Origin: Nocardia flavorosea NBRC 108225 | GTDB taxonomy: Bacteria > Actinomycetota > Actinomycetes > Mycobacteriales > Mycobacteriaceae | Length of the DNA stretch: 64,000 nt | Direction: 5' to 3' | NCBI RefSeq assembly: GCF_001613385.1 | Contig: NZ_BDCG01000008.1 | Coordinates: 1 to 64,000, forward strand | Part shown: one piece after another, positions 1 through 7,979 of the stretch | Numbering within the stretch: the first letter of the stretch is position 1 | How the letters are laid out: each line of letters starts with the position of its first letter | Made by a program: the position numbers and the translations under genes | Notes under the pieces: model-generated | The model's database searches: none | Seen by the model: only the letters and a program-made list of their open reading frames with translations | What the model was told of the DNA's origin: nothing

Positions 1-831
1 CGGGCGCAGCGCCGACCGAGCGGCGGCCGCGAACTCGGTACAGCTCAGGAATCGTTCGGCCGGATTCTTGGCGAGCGCGCGGGCCAAGACCTCGTCCAGC
101 GCCGGCGGCAGCCCGGGCCGGATCCGGCTCAGCCGCGGGACCGGCGCGGTGAGATGTGCCTGGATGAGTTCGGCCGGGTTGGTGCCCCGGTATGGACCGG
201 ATCCGGTGAGCAACCAGAACAGTGTGCAGGCCAGCGAGTACTGGTCACCGCGATGATCCAGTTTCGCACCCGTGAGCTGTTCGGGCGCCGCGTAGGTCAG
301 GGTCGCGGTGATGGTATCGGCCGCGGCGAGGGTGGTTTCGGCGTCCCGGACCCCGGCGATACCGAAATCGGTGAGCAGCACGCGCTCCGGCTGCCCGATG
401 GGCGGTTTCGCGAGCAGGATATTGCCCGGTTTGACATCCCGGTGCAGCACCCCGTTCGCGTGCGCGAAGTCCAGGGCGACGCCGGTATCGCCGATGATCT
501 GGACCGCCCGGCGGGGATCCAGGACCTGGAGGTCCACCAGCGAGGCATCGGATCCGGGCACATACTGCATGGAGATCCACAGCTGTTTACCCTCGGCACC
601 GCGGTCGTAGACGGTGACGATATTGGGATGCTCGAGCCGGCCGGCGAGTTCGGATTCGCGCTCGAACCGCAGCCGGATCTCCCTGTCGGAGTACAGGTCC
701 GGGTTGAGCAGTTTGAGGGCCACCAGCCGGGGCAGCCGTGGATGTCTGGCGAGGAAGACCATGCCCATTCCGCCGACACCCAGGCGCCGTCGGATGAGAT
801 AGCCCGAGAAATCCTCACCAGGCTGGAGCAT
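1..831 (-). CDS. Serine/threonine protein kinase, PknB-type (partial, runs off left edge)
   Basis: Hanks-type kinase that would phosphorylate Ser/Thr on unknown substrates. Translation from the ATG at 831 gives a glycine-rich loop (GVGGMGMV, residues 18-25), the ATP-binding Lys40 in LVALKLL, the catalytic loop HRDVKPGN (130-137), the DFG motif at 155-157 and the APE motif at 182-184. Order and spacing are normal, so the catalytic core looks complete and active. The 277 codons present end inside the C-lobe, so a juxtamembrane segment, membrane helix or sensor domain cannot be seen. It is divergent from nfo with 109 bp between the start codons. The longest open frame over this stretch is in another frame and does not encode the kinase. 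The kinase identity is secure; the subfamily is not. Confidence 0.93.
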   Translation of the reverse strand, partial: MLQPGEDFSGYLIRRRLGVGGMGMVFLARHPRLPRLVALKLLNPDLYSDREIRLRFERESELAGRLEHPNIVTVYDRGAEGKQLWISMQYVPGSDASLVDLQVLDPRRAVQIIGDTGVALDFAHANGVLHRDVKPGNILLAKPPIGQPERVLLTDFGIAGVRDAETTLAAADTITATLTYAAPEQLTGAKLDHRGDQYSLACTLFWLLTGSGPYRGTNPAELIQAHLTAPVPRLSRIRPGLPPALDEVLARALAKNPAERFLSCTEFAAAARSALRP

Positions 832-940
832 CGCCGAATTCCCCCTCGTCGGGTCGTGCACGATTCTACCGGTGTATCTTCCCGCACCGCCCCGGCGCAA
901 GGCGAGGCCCGGTGTCGGTACCGGCCGATAGTCTGACGGT

Positions 941-1711
941 ATGCGCATTGGAGCACACGTCCGGATGGACAGCGACCCGATCGGGTACGGCGAGCAACTC
1001 GGCGCCGATGTCGTACAACTGTTCGTGGTCGATCCGCAGAGCTGGGACAAACCCGTACCCCATCCCGCCACCGAACAGATCCTCGCCAGCCCGATCGATG
1101 TGGTGGTGCACTCCTCGTATCAGATCAATGTGGCCAGCACCAACAACCGGCTGCGGATGCCGTCCCGCAATGCGGTGGCCCTACAGGCTCGGGCCGCCGC
1201 CGATATCGGCGCATTCGGCCTCGTCGTACACGGGGGTCATGTGCGGTCCGACGAGGAGATGGAGGCCGGGTTCGTCAACTGGCGCAAACTCTTCGAACGC
1301 CAACAGGACAAGGGCGGTTTCGCGGTGCCGATCCTGATCGAGAACACGGCCGGCGGAAACCATGCCATGGCCCGGCATTTCGATACGATTGCCCGCCTGT
1401 GGGACGCGGTCGGTGAGTACGGCGCCGGATTCTGCCTGGACACCTGCCACGCCTGGGCGGGCGGTGAAGACCTGGTGGGCGTGGTGGAACGGATCCGTGC
1501 GATCACCGGCCGGATCGATCTGGTGCATCTGAACTCCTCGCGCGACGCCTTCGATTCCGGCGCCGACCGGCATGCCAATTTCGCCTCCGGCACCATCGAT
1601 CCGGAACTGCTCGCGGAGGTGTGCCGCACCGCCGACGCACCCGTGGTACTGGAAACCCCCGCCGAAGGTATGGCCGAAGATCTCGCCTACCTCCGCGAAC
1701 ACATCGGTTGA
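941..1711 (+). CDS. nfo: Endonuclease IV (AP endonuclease, base-excision repair)
   Basis: Predicted Zn-dependent apurinic/apyrimidinic endonuclease of the AP endonuclease family 2 (TIM barrel), which nicks the backbone 5' of abasic sites. The 256 residues start with the family's N-terminal strand RIGAHV and include the conserved VVVHSSYQINVAS stretch, the metal-site segments LVVHGGH and LIENTAGG, FCLDTCHAWAGG, and LVHLNSSRD near the C-terminus, all in the expected order. Length is slightly shorter than the E. coli enzyme. It stands alone on the plus strand, divergent from the kinase gene, and is followed by about 800 bp without a clear gene. The M. tuberculosis counterpart is the gene called end (from memory). 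Confidence 0.93.
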   Translation: MRIGAHVRMDSDPIGYGEQLGADVVQLFVVDPQSWDKPVPHPATEQILASPIDVVVHSSYQINVASTNNRLRMPSRNAVALQARAAADIGAFGLVVHGGHVRSDEEMEAGFVNWRKLFERQQDKGGFAVPILIENTAGGNHAMARHFDTIARLWDAVGEYGAGFCLDTCHAWAGGEDLVGVVERIRAITGRIDLVHLNSSRDAFDSGADRHANFASGTIDPELLAEVCRTADAPVVLETPAEGMAEDLAYLREHIG

Positions 1712-2520
1712 CGTCCTGCCCGCCAGTACCCCGCCCGGGCGCTCTCGGTGGTTCCCGCTTCACCGGGGCGTGCATTCCGCTTATGCGGCCGGACGCACCA
1801 CTCACGGTTTCCCGCGGAGGCCCTCCGCGTGGGCTTCACCACCGCCCGGAAGGCGGCGTGCCCGGCCCACGTTTTGTAGCAGAATCTCCCTCCACGCGGT
1901 TGCCGACCACCGGCGCCTCTCGGGTCCTCGGTCCGTGTTCCACTGCGCAGGTATCGATGGCCGAGCAGGCAGGGAGCCGGCGGGCGGTGCGCAACACCGT
2001 GTCGATCGACCCCGCCCAGTGGCGGGTCCGGCCCCGCGGCGCCCAGCCGGACTCGGCGCCGACGACGGGGTCGGCACGGCGTGATCTGCGTCCTTCCGGG
2101 CATGCCCGGTCGCACCTGCCGGGCGCCCGATGAGCGACACTGTGTCTTATGCATTACCGGCCACCGACCGATAGGCCCGTCGAGACACCGTTCGATCCGG
2201 TGGCCCGTTCCGGCTCCTCCCTCAGCCCCGCTACCTGTCGCCGGGCGGCGACTGCGCCCGGACGGCCGGGCCACCGGGCCGGAGGCGCCTGGTGAGGCGG
2301 CATCGCACCGCCCGCGGTCCACGGGGCCGCCGGCGCGACGAACTCCGGGCTCCGGCGCATCGCCGGCCGACCGTACATCCCAACCCCGCGGGGCTCACCG
2401 AGAAGCCGTGTGGTGGCGTGATGTGTGTCCGCCCCGGCCCCGGCCGACCGGATGAGCAGTCCTGACCTCCGAATACTTCCGTACCACGGACGCTGGGACC
2501 TTACCGGTGGATTCGTCCGG
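1712..2520. other. Gene-poor interval of about 810 bp
   Basis: Several open frames exist on both strands, but all are Arg/Pro/Gly-rich translations of GC-rich DNA with no recognisable domain, no good ribosome binding site and mutual overlap. No RNA gene, insertion sequence or long repeat is evident. It separates nfo from the convergent Mce gene. Confidence 0.5.
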
Positions 2521-3738
2521 TCACCGCACGCCGGGCAGACCCCCGAAGAGCACCTGGAACACCGTCGGGTGGTTCTGGTAGATCCGGGTGGACGGGATGA
2601 ACGGATGCACCTCCGCGGTATCGGTGACCACATAGTCGGCGTGGCTGCCCGGTACCCGGTCCAGCACACCGGCGCAGCGTGGTCCGCCGGTCGCGTTCAC
2701 CTTGGGCAGGTCTTCGGGATACTTGTAGGCCTCGGCACCGTACATGAAGCCGGCGTTGAAGGACGCGCCGGGAACCCGGCCGCCGACCAGGTCCTCGGCC
2801 AGCGGCATGGCCGTGGCCAGCCCGCGAATCGTGCAGTCCAGCGCGGGACTGTAGTAGTTCAGTAGTTCGGTCGTAGGCCGGAGCAGCTCCAGTGCGGTGC
2901 CCAGATTCTGTTCGTTCTCGGCCAGAACCGCGCCCGTGGTGTCGGCCAGGCCGATCGTTTCCAGTAGCAGGGTGTCGAAGTTCTGTTCGTTCTCGGTGAG
3001 GGTGTTGCTGAGGGTGGTGGCGTTGTCGACGGTGCGGAGCAGGTCGGGGGCGGTATCCGCGTAGAGGTTGGTCACGTGGGCGCCGGCCTGGAAGTCGTGC
3101 CGGAGCGCGGGCAGGCTCGGATTGAGCTCACGGAGCAGCCGGTCGGCGTTCACCAGGAGGTCACCGAGTCGCTCGCCCCGGCCCTGCAGGGCGGTACCGA
3201 GCGCGGTGAGGGTGGCGTTGAGTTTTGCCGGTTCGACCATCTCCAGCACTTCGGTGAGCCGTTCGAACAGGGTGTTGAATTCCACCGTCACCGATTCACC
3301 GCGCAGCACCTGCCCCGGGCGAAGCCGGCCCGCGGGCTCGGCGGGTTCGACGAAGTTCACGTATTTGGCGCCGAACACGGTGGTGGAGCGGATATCCACG
3401 AGTGCATTGGCCGGGACCAGGCCCATGAGATCGGGGTTCATATCGAGTTCGAGGCGAACCTCCCCGTTCTCGTTGTCGACTGTGCCCACCCGGCCCACTT
3501 CCGCGCCGCGGAATTTCACCTTGGCGTCGGGGTCCATGACGAGACCGCTGCGCGGGACCACCACGGCCACGTGTTTTTCCGGAGTGAATCCCCCGAGGAA
3601 CATCGTCAGCGAGACCACCACGATAAGGACCAGCACCAGCATCATGGCCAGCGCCGCGAGCTTGTACTGCACGGCGTTCCAGATCTTGCGCCGTGTCGTC
3701 GTGTGCCGATCGGACTGGGTGTGTACGGGTACCACCAC
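2521..3738 (-). CDS. Solitary Mce family protein (MceA-like substrate-binding subunit)
   Basis: A 405-residue Mce protein, the envelope-anchored lipid-binding component of Mce import systems (steroids and fatty acids in related bacteria). One N-terminal membrane helix (about residues 27-49) is followed by the MCE/MlaD domain (about 53-130: HVAVVVPRSGLVMDPDAKVK, then FRGAEVGRVG) and a long helical region ending in the Mce C-terminal domain (YYSPALDCTIRGL, NATGGPRCAGV). The start is GTG at 3738, directly after an in-frame TGA; a second GTG follows it and is almost equally placed from AGGTG. It is unusual in standing alone: no YrbE permeases and none of the other five Mce subunits are nearby. 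A copy of the 12-bp-phased motif sits 54 bp upstream at 3792-3808, so co-regulation with the P450 cluster is inferred. Confidence 0.92.
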   Translation of the reverse strand: MVVPVHTQSDRHTTTRRKIWNAVQYKLAALAMMLVLVLIVVVSLTMFLGGFTPEKHVAVVVPRSGLVMDPDAKVKFRGAEVGRVGTVDNENGEVRLELDMNPDLMGLVPANALVDIRSTTVFGAKYVNFVEPAEPAGRLRPGQVLRGESVTVEFNTLFERLTEVLEMVEPAKLNATLTALGTALQGRGERLGDLLVNADRLLRELNPSLPALRHDFQAGAHVTNLYADTAPDLLRTVDNATTLSNTLTENEQNFDTLLLETIGLADTTGAVLAENEQNLGTALELLRPTTELLNYYSPALDCTIRGLATAMPLAEDLVGGRVPGASFNAGFMYGAEAYKYPEDLPKVNATGGPRCAGVLDRVPGSHADYVVTDTAEVHPFIPSTRIYQNHPTVFQVLFGGLPGVR

Positions 3739-3791
3739 TCACCTGCCTTGCGATGTTCGGCACCCCGTTGTGCCGAACTGAACCGGATTTA

Positions 3792-3808
3792 TGTCCAGAC
3801 AGTTGTCC
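3792..3808 (-). promoter_or_regulatory. Predicted TetR-family operator upstream of the Mce gene
   Basis: The plus strand reads TGTCCAGACAGTTGTCC: two TGTCC direct repeats 12 bp apart with an internal TGTC-CA-GACA inverted repeat. It matches the sites at 7743-7759, 7955-7971, 12810-12826 and 16102-16118. It lies 54 bp before the GTG at 3738, where a promoter for the minus-strand gene would be expected. Assignment to the TetR protein encoded at 12821 is inference. Confidence 0.6.
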
Positions 3809-3898
3809 ATGTTATGGGTGATTCAACCCGGCCGGTACGGTTTTCACCGATTGCGTCCGGAATCCGCCGCGATCCGACATCTTCGCAGTTAGAAAGTG

Positions 3899-3931
3899 AA
3901 AAAGGCCCGCTCACCACTGGGTGAGCGGGCC
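3899..3931 (-). terminator. Rho-independent terminator of the P450-glutathione peroxidase operon
   Basis: A 12-bp perfect stem (GGCCCGCTCACC against GGTGAGCGGGCC) with a 4-nt loop. Read on the minus strand it is followed by TTTTT (AAAAA at 3899-3903 on plus). It lies 27 bp beyond the peroxidase stop codon, where the minus-strand operon should end. Confidence 0.85.
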
Positions 3932-3957
3932 TCGATCATAAGCCGTTACGGCATCGG

Positions 3958-4443
3958 TTACAGCGTTTTCTCGATCGCCGCGATCAGCGTGTCCGCATCC
4001 GGTGCGGTGGTCGGCCGGAATCGGCCCGCCACAGTCCCGTCACGGCTGATCAGGAACTTTTCGAAGTTCCACTGCACATCGCCGGCGGCACCCTCGGCGT
4101 CAGGGGTCTCGACGATCTCGCGGTACAGCGGATGCCGGCCGTCACCGTTCACATCGGCCTTCTCGAGCAGCGGGAAATCGACCCCGTAGGTGGTCGAGCA
4201 GAACTGTTCGATCTCCTCGGCGGTGCCCGGCTCCTGGCCCATGAACTGGTTACACGGGAAGCCGACAACGCTGAAACCACGGTCGCCGTAAGTTTTCTGC
4301 AATTCGACCAGACCGCTGTACTGCGGGGTCAGGCCGCATTTCGACGCGACATTGACCAGCAGTACCGCCCGGTCACCCACCAGCTCGCCGAGCGTGGTCG
4401 CCGAACCGGACAGCGTATTCACCGGAATATCTCGGACGTTCAT
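3958..4443 (-). CDS. Glutathione peroxidase-family thiol peroxidase (Cys type)
   Basis: A 161-residue GPx/BsaA-type peroxidase, expected to reduce hydroperoxides, most likely using thioredoxin or mycothiol-linked electrons because actinobacteria generally lack glutathione. Visible catalytic elements are the peroxidatic Cys in NVASKCGLTPQYSGL, the Gln in FPCNQFMGQEPG and the Trp in VQWNFEKFLI. The ATG at 4443 overlaps the TGA of the upstream P450 gene by 4 bp (ATGA), so translation is probably coupled. A longer in-frame reading upstream only overlaps the P450 and is not real. The gene ends the CYP123 operon, 27 bp before a strong terminator. Its place behind two P450s suggests protection from peroxides made by uncoupled P450 turnover, or reduction of lipid hydroperoxides; this is inference. 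Confidence 0.93.
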   Translation of the reverse strand: MNVRDIPVNTLSGSATTLGELVGDRAVLLVNVASKCGLTPQYSGLVELQKTYGDRGFSVVGFPCNQFMGQEPGTAEEIEQFCSTTYGVDFPLLEKADVNGDGRHPLYREIVETPDAEGAAGDVQWNFEKFLISRDGTVAGRFRPTTAPDADTLIAAIEKTL

Positions 4444-5663
4444 TCGTAGCGCACCTGCCAACTCTTGATCCCGTTGATCCACCCCGAACGCAACCGTACC
4501 GGATCGGATACCGATTTCAGGTCGGGCATGGCGTCGGCGATCGCGTTGAACATCAGGTCGATTTCCAGCCGGGCGAGGTTGGCGCCGACGCAGTAGTGGG
4601 TACCGGTCCCGCCGAATCCGACGTGCGGATTGGGGTCGCGCAGGATATCGAAGGAGAAGGGACTCTCGAAGCCGGCTTCGTCGAAATTGGCGGAGCTGTA
4701 GAACAATCCGAGGCGTTGCCCCTTCTCGATCTCCTGCCCGCCCAGCACATGATCTTCGGTGGCGGTGCGCTGGAACGCGGTCACCGGGGTGGCCCAGCGC
4801 ACGATCTCGTCCGGCGCGGTGCGCGGGCGCTGCTCCCGGTACAGCTGCCACTGTTCCGGATTGTCCACGAACGCCTTCATACCGTGTGTGATGGCATTGC
4901 GGGTGGTCTCGTTACCGGCGACGGCGAGCAGGATGACGAAGAATCCGAACTCGTCGGAGGCCAGCCCCTCACCGTCGACATCGGCGTTGACCAACTGGGT
5001 GACGATATCGTCGGCCGGACAGCCCCGCCGCTGCTCGGCCATATTCCAGGCGTAGCCCAGGATCTCCGCGGACGCGACGGTGGGGTCGCCGTATTCGGGA
5101 TCGTCGTAGTTGAGCATCTGGTTGGACCAGTCGAAAACCTTGCGCCGGTCTTCCTGCGGCACCCCGAGCAGTTCGGCGATCGCCTGCAGGGGCAGTTCAC
5201 AGGCGACCTGAGTGACGAAATCACCGCCGCCGGTCTTCTTCGCCTCGTGCACGATCTTGTGCGCCCGCTCGGTGAGCGCATCGCGCAGACCCTCCACCGC
5301 ACGGGGAGTGAAGCCCTTGGCGACGATCCGGCGCACCTTGGAATGTTTGGGCGGATCCATGTTCACCAGCAGCGCGCCGGTCAACGCCATCTGATCCGGG
5401 GTGATATCGCCGGGCAACCGGACGATGGACCCCTTCTGCTGCGACGAGTACAGCTCCGGGTTACGGGACAGTTCCTTGACGTCCTCGAGGGTGCTGACCA
5501 CCCAGTATCCGCCGTCGTTGAAACCACCCGAGGCTTCGTCGGTCTGGGAGTTCCACCACACCGGGGCGGTACGCCGCAACATCGCGAATTCCTCGACCGG
5601 ACTGCGTTGTTCCCAGAGGCCGGGGTCGGTGAAATCGAAACCCGGAGGCAGTGCGGTTGTCAT
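4440..5663 (-). CDS. Cytochrome P450, CYP125-type (steroid side-chain oxidase family)
   Basis: A 407-residue P450. The start MTTALPPGFDFTDP and much of the sequence closely follow M. tuberculosis CYP125 (Rv3545c, recalled), the enzyme that oxidises the terminal carbon of the cholesterol side chain. Motifs: I-helix AGNETT (249-254), K-helix ExxR (Glu286-Arg289 in EIVRWATP), and the haem loop GFGGTGTHYCVG with Cys358 as ligand. The ATG at 5663 has a strong GGAAAGG upstream and overlaps the SDR stop as TGATG. Its own stop overlaps the peroxidase start. In the related mycobacterial cluster this position holds CYP51 and a ferredoxin, neither of which is present. The substrate is not certain; a sterol, steroid or branched-chain lipid is most likely. 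Confidence 0.92.
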   Translation of the reverse strand: MTTALPPGFDFTDPGLWEQRSPVEEFAMLRRTAPVWWNSQTDEASGGFNDGGYWVVSTLEDVKELSRNPELYSSQQKGSIVRLPGDITPDQMALTGALLVNMDPPKHSKVRRIVAKGFTPRAVEGLRDALTERAHKIVHEAKKTGGGDFVTQVACELPLQAIAELLGVPQEDRRKVFDWSNQMLNYDDPEYGDPTVASAEILGYAWNMAEQRRGCPADDIVTQLVNADVDGEGLASDEFGFFVILLAVAGNETTRNAITHGMKAFVDNPEQWQLYREQRPRTAPDEIVRWATPVTAFQRTATEDHVLGGQEIEKGQRLGLFYSSANFDEAGFESPFSFDILRDPNPHVGFGGTGTHYCVGANLARLEIDLMFNAIADAMPDLKSVSDPVRLRSGWINGIKSWQVRYE

Positions 5664-6463
5664 CAGGATTCCTTTCCTTCTTCCGGCAGCGGCCGCAGCG
5701 GCGCCTCCGGTTGCACCTCGACCAGCACCAGATGCGCGCCGCGTGGGGTGCCCACGACGGCCGAGACCGCGCGCGCCAGATCGCTCGCGCGCAGCATGTA
5801 CGGATGCCGGGCCAGCCCCCACGACTGCCAGGACTCCAGTAGCGGGCCCACGACCTCCGGTTTTGCGTTCATTCCCATACCGGTCACCGTCGGCCCCGGC
5901 CGCACCAGCGAGGCACGGATACCGGTGCCCTCGAGTTCCATCCGCAGCTGCGCCACCATGGCCTCGACCCCGGCCTTGGCCGCGCTGTACGCCCCGTTCC
6001 ACGGCCGCGGATGCGGCGCGCAGTCGGAACTGATCAGCACGACATCGCCGCGGCGGCGTTCGATCATACCGGGCAGCACCGCATGCGCCATCCGGTGCGC
6101 ACCGATCAGATGGATCTGCACCTGATGCGCGAAATCCGCTGGGGCCATGTCCTGGATGAGGCCGAACTCGATATCACCGGCCCCGGAAACCAAGATCTCG
6201 GTGGGGCCGATTGCTTCCTCGGCCGCGGCCACGAAATCGTCCACGGAGGACTGGTCGGTGACATCGAGGCGGTGCGCGAACGCAGTCCCGCCGTCGGCGC
6301 GGATCTTGCCGGCCAGGTCTTCGAGGATTTCCACCCGGCGCGCGCCGAGCGCCACCGGATGCCCCTGCGCTGCCAGTTCCACCGCGGTGGCCGCGCCGAT
6401 ACCGGACGAGGCACCGGCGACGATGGCCGGCCGCTTCTCGGGATGGGGTTCGAACCGGGGCAT
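5663..6463 (-). CDS. Short-chain dehydrogenase/reductase (Rv0765c-like)
   Basis: A classical-type NAD(P)-dependent SDR of 266 residues, expected to interconvert a hydroxyl and carbonyl group on the substrate of the flanking P450s. The cofactor loop is AGASSGIG (17-24), a variant of TGxxxGIG. The catalytic set is Ser145/Ser146 in VVLISSD with Tyr159 and Lys163 in YSAAK. It lies between the two P450 genes with overlapping junctions on both sides (TAATG to CYP123, TGATG to the CYP125-type gene), so the three are one translationally coupled operon. Position and neighbours match Rv0765c of M. tuberculosis (gene order recalled, not checked). Confidence 0.93.
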   Translation of the reverse strand: MPRFEPHPEKRPAIVAGASSGIGAATAVELAAQGHPVALGARRVEILEDLAGKIRADGGTAFAHRLDVTDQSSVDDFVAAAEEAIGPTEILVSGAGDIEFGLIQDMAPADFAHQVQIHLIGAHRMAHAVLPGMIERRRGDVVLISSDCAPHPRPWNGAYSAAKAGVEAMVAQLRMELEGTGIRASLVRPGPTVTGMGMNAKPEVVGPLLESWQSWGLARHPYMLRASDLARAVSAVVGTPRGAHLVLVEVQPEAPLRPLPEEGKES

Positions 6464-7668
6464 TACCGCACCTCCACGGTGATCGGGAGCTTGGCGAAGC
6501 CCCGCACATTGCTCGAGTGCACGCGTTCGATACCGTCCTCGCGCACCTGGTAGGACTTGACGCGCGAAACGAATTCACGCAGGGCGACGGTGGCCTCCAG
6601 CCGCGCCAGATGGGCGCCGAGGCAGAAATGCACACCGGCGCCGAAGCTGGCGAGGTTGCCCTTTTCGGCGCGGTCGAGATCGAAGCTGTCGCCGTCGTCG
6701 AACACGTCCGCGTCCCGGTTGGCCGAACCGATCAGCAGCAGAACTTTGGCCCCGGCCGGGATCACCTTGCCGTGGTACTCGAGATCCTCGGTAGCGGTCC
6801 GCGCGACCATCTGGCTGGACGTGTCGTAGCGCAGGGTTTCCTCGACCCAGTCCGAGACGCGTTCCGTATCGTCGGCGACCTTGGCGTACTGCTCCGGGTT
6901 GTGAGAGGCCCAGTACAGGGCGTTACCGAGCAGTTTGGTGGTGGTCTCGTTACCGGCGACGACCATCAGGAACATGAAGCCGATGATTTCGTCGTCGGTG
7001 AGCGAATCGCCGTCGATCTCGGCGTCCAGCAGTGCGGAGGTGAGATCGTCGGTGGGATTCTCGCGACGTTCGGCAACCATGTTCGCGTAGTAGACGACCA
7101 GGTTCAGCGAGGCCTCGATCGCCGAATCCGGAACATCGGTGACGCCGTCCTCGCGGTGCATGACCATATCGGCCATCCGGCGGATTTCGGCGCGGTCGGC
7201 GGCCGGTACGCCCATCATCTCGGAGATGACGTCCATCGGCAGTTTGCCGGCGACTTCCTCGATCCAGTCGAATTCGCCACGTTCGAGGGCCGGCACCAGG
7301 TATTCGAGGGTGAGCTCGTGGATACGGGCTTCCATATCGGCGACCCGTTTCGGCGTGAAGCCCTTGAACACCAGGCGCCGCATCCGCATATGCCGGGGAT
7401 CATCCATCGCCAGGAACGACATGGTGCGGTGGGCGTCGGGGCCCCAGGCGGCCGGGTCGAGGGAGACGCCGTTGGCGTTGGACAGTTGCGTGGCGTTGCG
7501 GAAACCGTTCGTCACATCGGCATGCCGAGACAGCGCGTAGAAATCGAGTTCCGCGTTGTAGTAGAGCGGTGCCTCCGCGCGCAGCCGGGCGTAGGTCGGG
7601 TACGGGTCTTCGTGGAAGACGTAGTCGTACGGGTCGAATGTCACCGGCTCCAACGATGCTGCCGTCAT
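6463..7668 (-). CDS. cyp123: Cytochrome P450, CYP123 family
   Basis: A 401-residue P450 closely resembling M. tuberculosis CYP123 (Rv0766c), judged from recalled sequence in stretches such as LDFYALSRHADV, FKGFTPKRV and VHSSNVRGFAKLPI. Motifs: I-helix AGNETT (238-243), ExxR at Glu277-Arg280 and haem loop SFGAGVHFCLG with Cys349. The ATG at 7668 has a clear GAGGTGG ribosome binding site; a longer upstream reading lacks support. It is the first gene of the minus operon and is divergent from the aldehyde dehydrogenase operon. Two or three phased motif copies at 7731-7759 lie 63-91 bp upstream. The natural substrate of CYP123 is not established. No ferredoxin or ferredoxin reductase gene is visible in the window, so electron donors must be encoded elsewhere. 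Confidence 0.92.
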   Translation of the reverse strand: MTAASLEPVTFDPYDYVFHEDPYPTYARLRAEAPLYYNAELDFYALSRHADVTNGFRNATQLSNANGVSLDPAAWGPDAHRTMSFLAMDDPRHMRMRRLVFKGFTPKRVADMEARIHELTLEYLVPALERGEFDWIEEVAGKLPMDVISEMMGVPAADRAEIRRMADMVMHREDGVTDVPDSAIEASLNLVVYYANMVAERRENPTDDLTSALLDAEIDGDSLTDDEIIGFMFLMVVAGNETTTKLLGNALYWASHNPEQYAKVADDTERVSDWVEETLRYDTSSQMVARTATEDLEYHGKVIPAGAKVLLLIGSANRDADVFDDGDSFDLDRAEKGNLASFGAGVHFCLGAHLARLEATVALREFVSRVKSYQVREDGIERVHSSNVRGFAKLPITVEVR

Positions 7669-7730
7669 CGGATCCACCTCTGTTTCGATAACGAGTTCTC
7701 GCCGGACGGGGCCGTGCACCCGGCAGGGGG

Positions 7731-7759
7731 AGACACATAGCTGGACATGTGTCTGGACG
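7731..7759 (-). promoter_or_regulatory. Predicted operator, cyp123 side (phased repeats)
   Basis: Read on the minus strand: CGTCCAGACACA, then TGTCCAGCTATG, then TGTCT, so GTC-type half-sites recur every 12 bp. The core CGTCCAGACACATGTCC occupies 7743-7759 and is the reverse complement of nearly the same sequence found over the TetR start codon at 12810-12826 (13 bases identical). Confidence 0.65.
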
Positions 7760-7942
7760 GTACCAGCGGCACGCCGCCGCGACAATGATCGCACGAGAAT
7801 CGGACGGTGAAACAGGTCGATACGCGGCGGTCGACGCCGCCTTCCGCTCCATACCCACAGGATCGGACAGGATCGCGCACGATCAATGGAAGGCGGTCGC
7901 GGATAGAACCGGTTCTTGCACTACCAGAAGAGTCCGGACTAT

Positions 7943-7971
7943 ATTCCATACACCTGTCCAGACAGTATTGG
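7943..7971 (+). promoter_or_regulatory. Predicted operator, aldehyde dehydrogenase side
   Basis: ATTCCATACACCTGTCC (7943-7959) and TGTCCAGACAGTATTGG (7955-7971) overlap with a 12-bp offset. The centre, CTGTCCAGACAG, is a 12-bp inverted repeat. It ends 9 bp before the ATG at 7980, so a bound repressor would cover the ribosome binding region. Confidence 0.6.
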
Positions 7972-7979
7972 GGTCTTTA

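Larger units (their letters stand above)
7669..7979. promoter_or_regulatory. Divergent promoter region between cyp123 and the aldehyde dehydrogenase operon
   Basis: This 311-bp interval contains no credible gene. It carries two clusters of the 12-bp-phased motif, one near each gene (7731-7759 and 7943-7971), and a separate short palindrome AGTCCGGACT at 7931-7940. The arrangement is what one repressor controlling both divergent operons would require. No convincing -10/-35 pair was assigned. Confidence 0.6.

Noticed and set aside
1712..2520. Possible small genes or a decayed gene after nfo
   Set aside because: No frame shows a recognisable motif, signal peptide or credible ribosome binding site.
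4440..5663. Initial idea that this P450 is CYP51 because of the conserved neighbourhood
   Set aside because: The sequence start and motifs follow CYP125, and CYP51 landmarks such as its FGAGRHRCVG haem loop are absent.
4596..6125. 509-codon plus-strand open frame opposite the CYP125-type P450 and SDR
   Set aside because: Antisense shadow; P450 and SDR motifs on the minus strand are complete.
7931..7940. AGTCCGGACT palindrome as the main operator of the divergent region
   Set aside because: Perfect but short, and not seen at the other co-regulated genes, unlike the 12-bp-phased motif.
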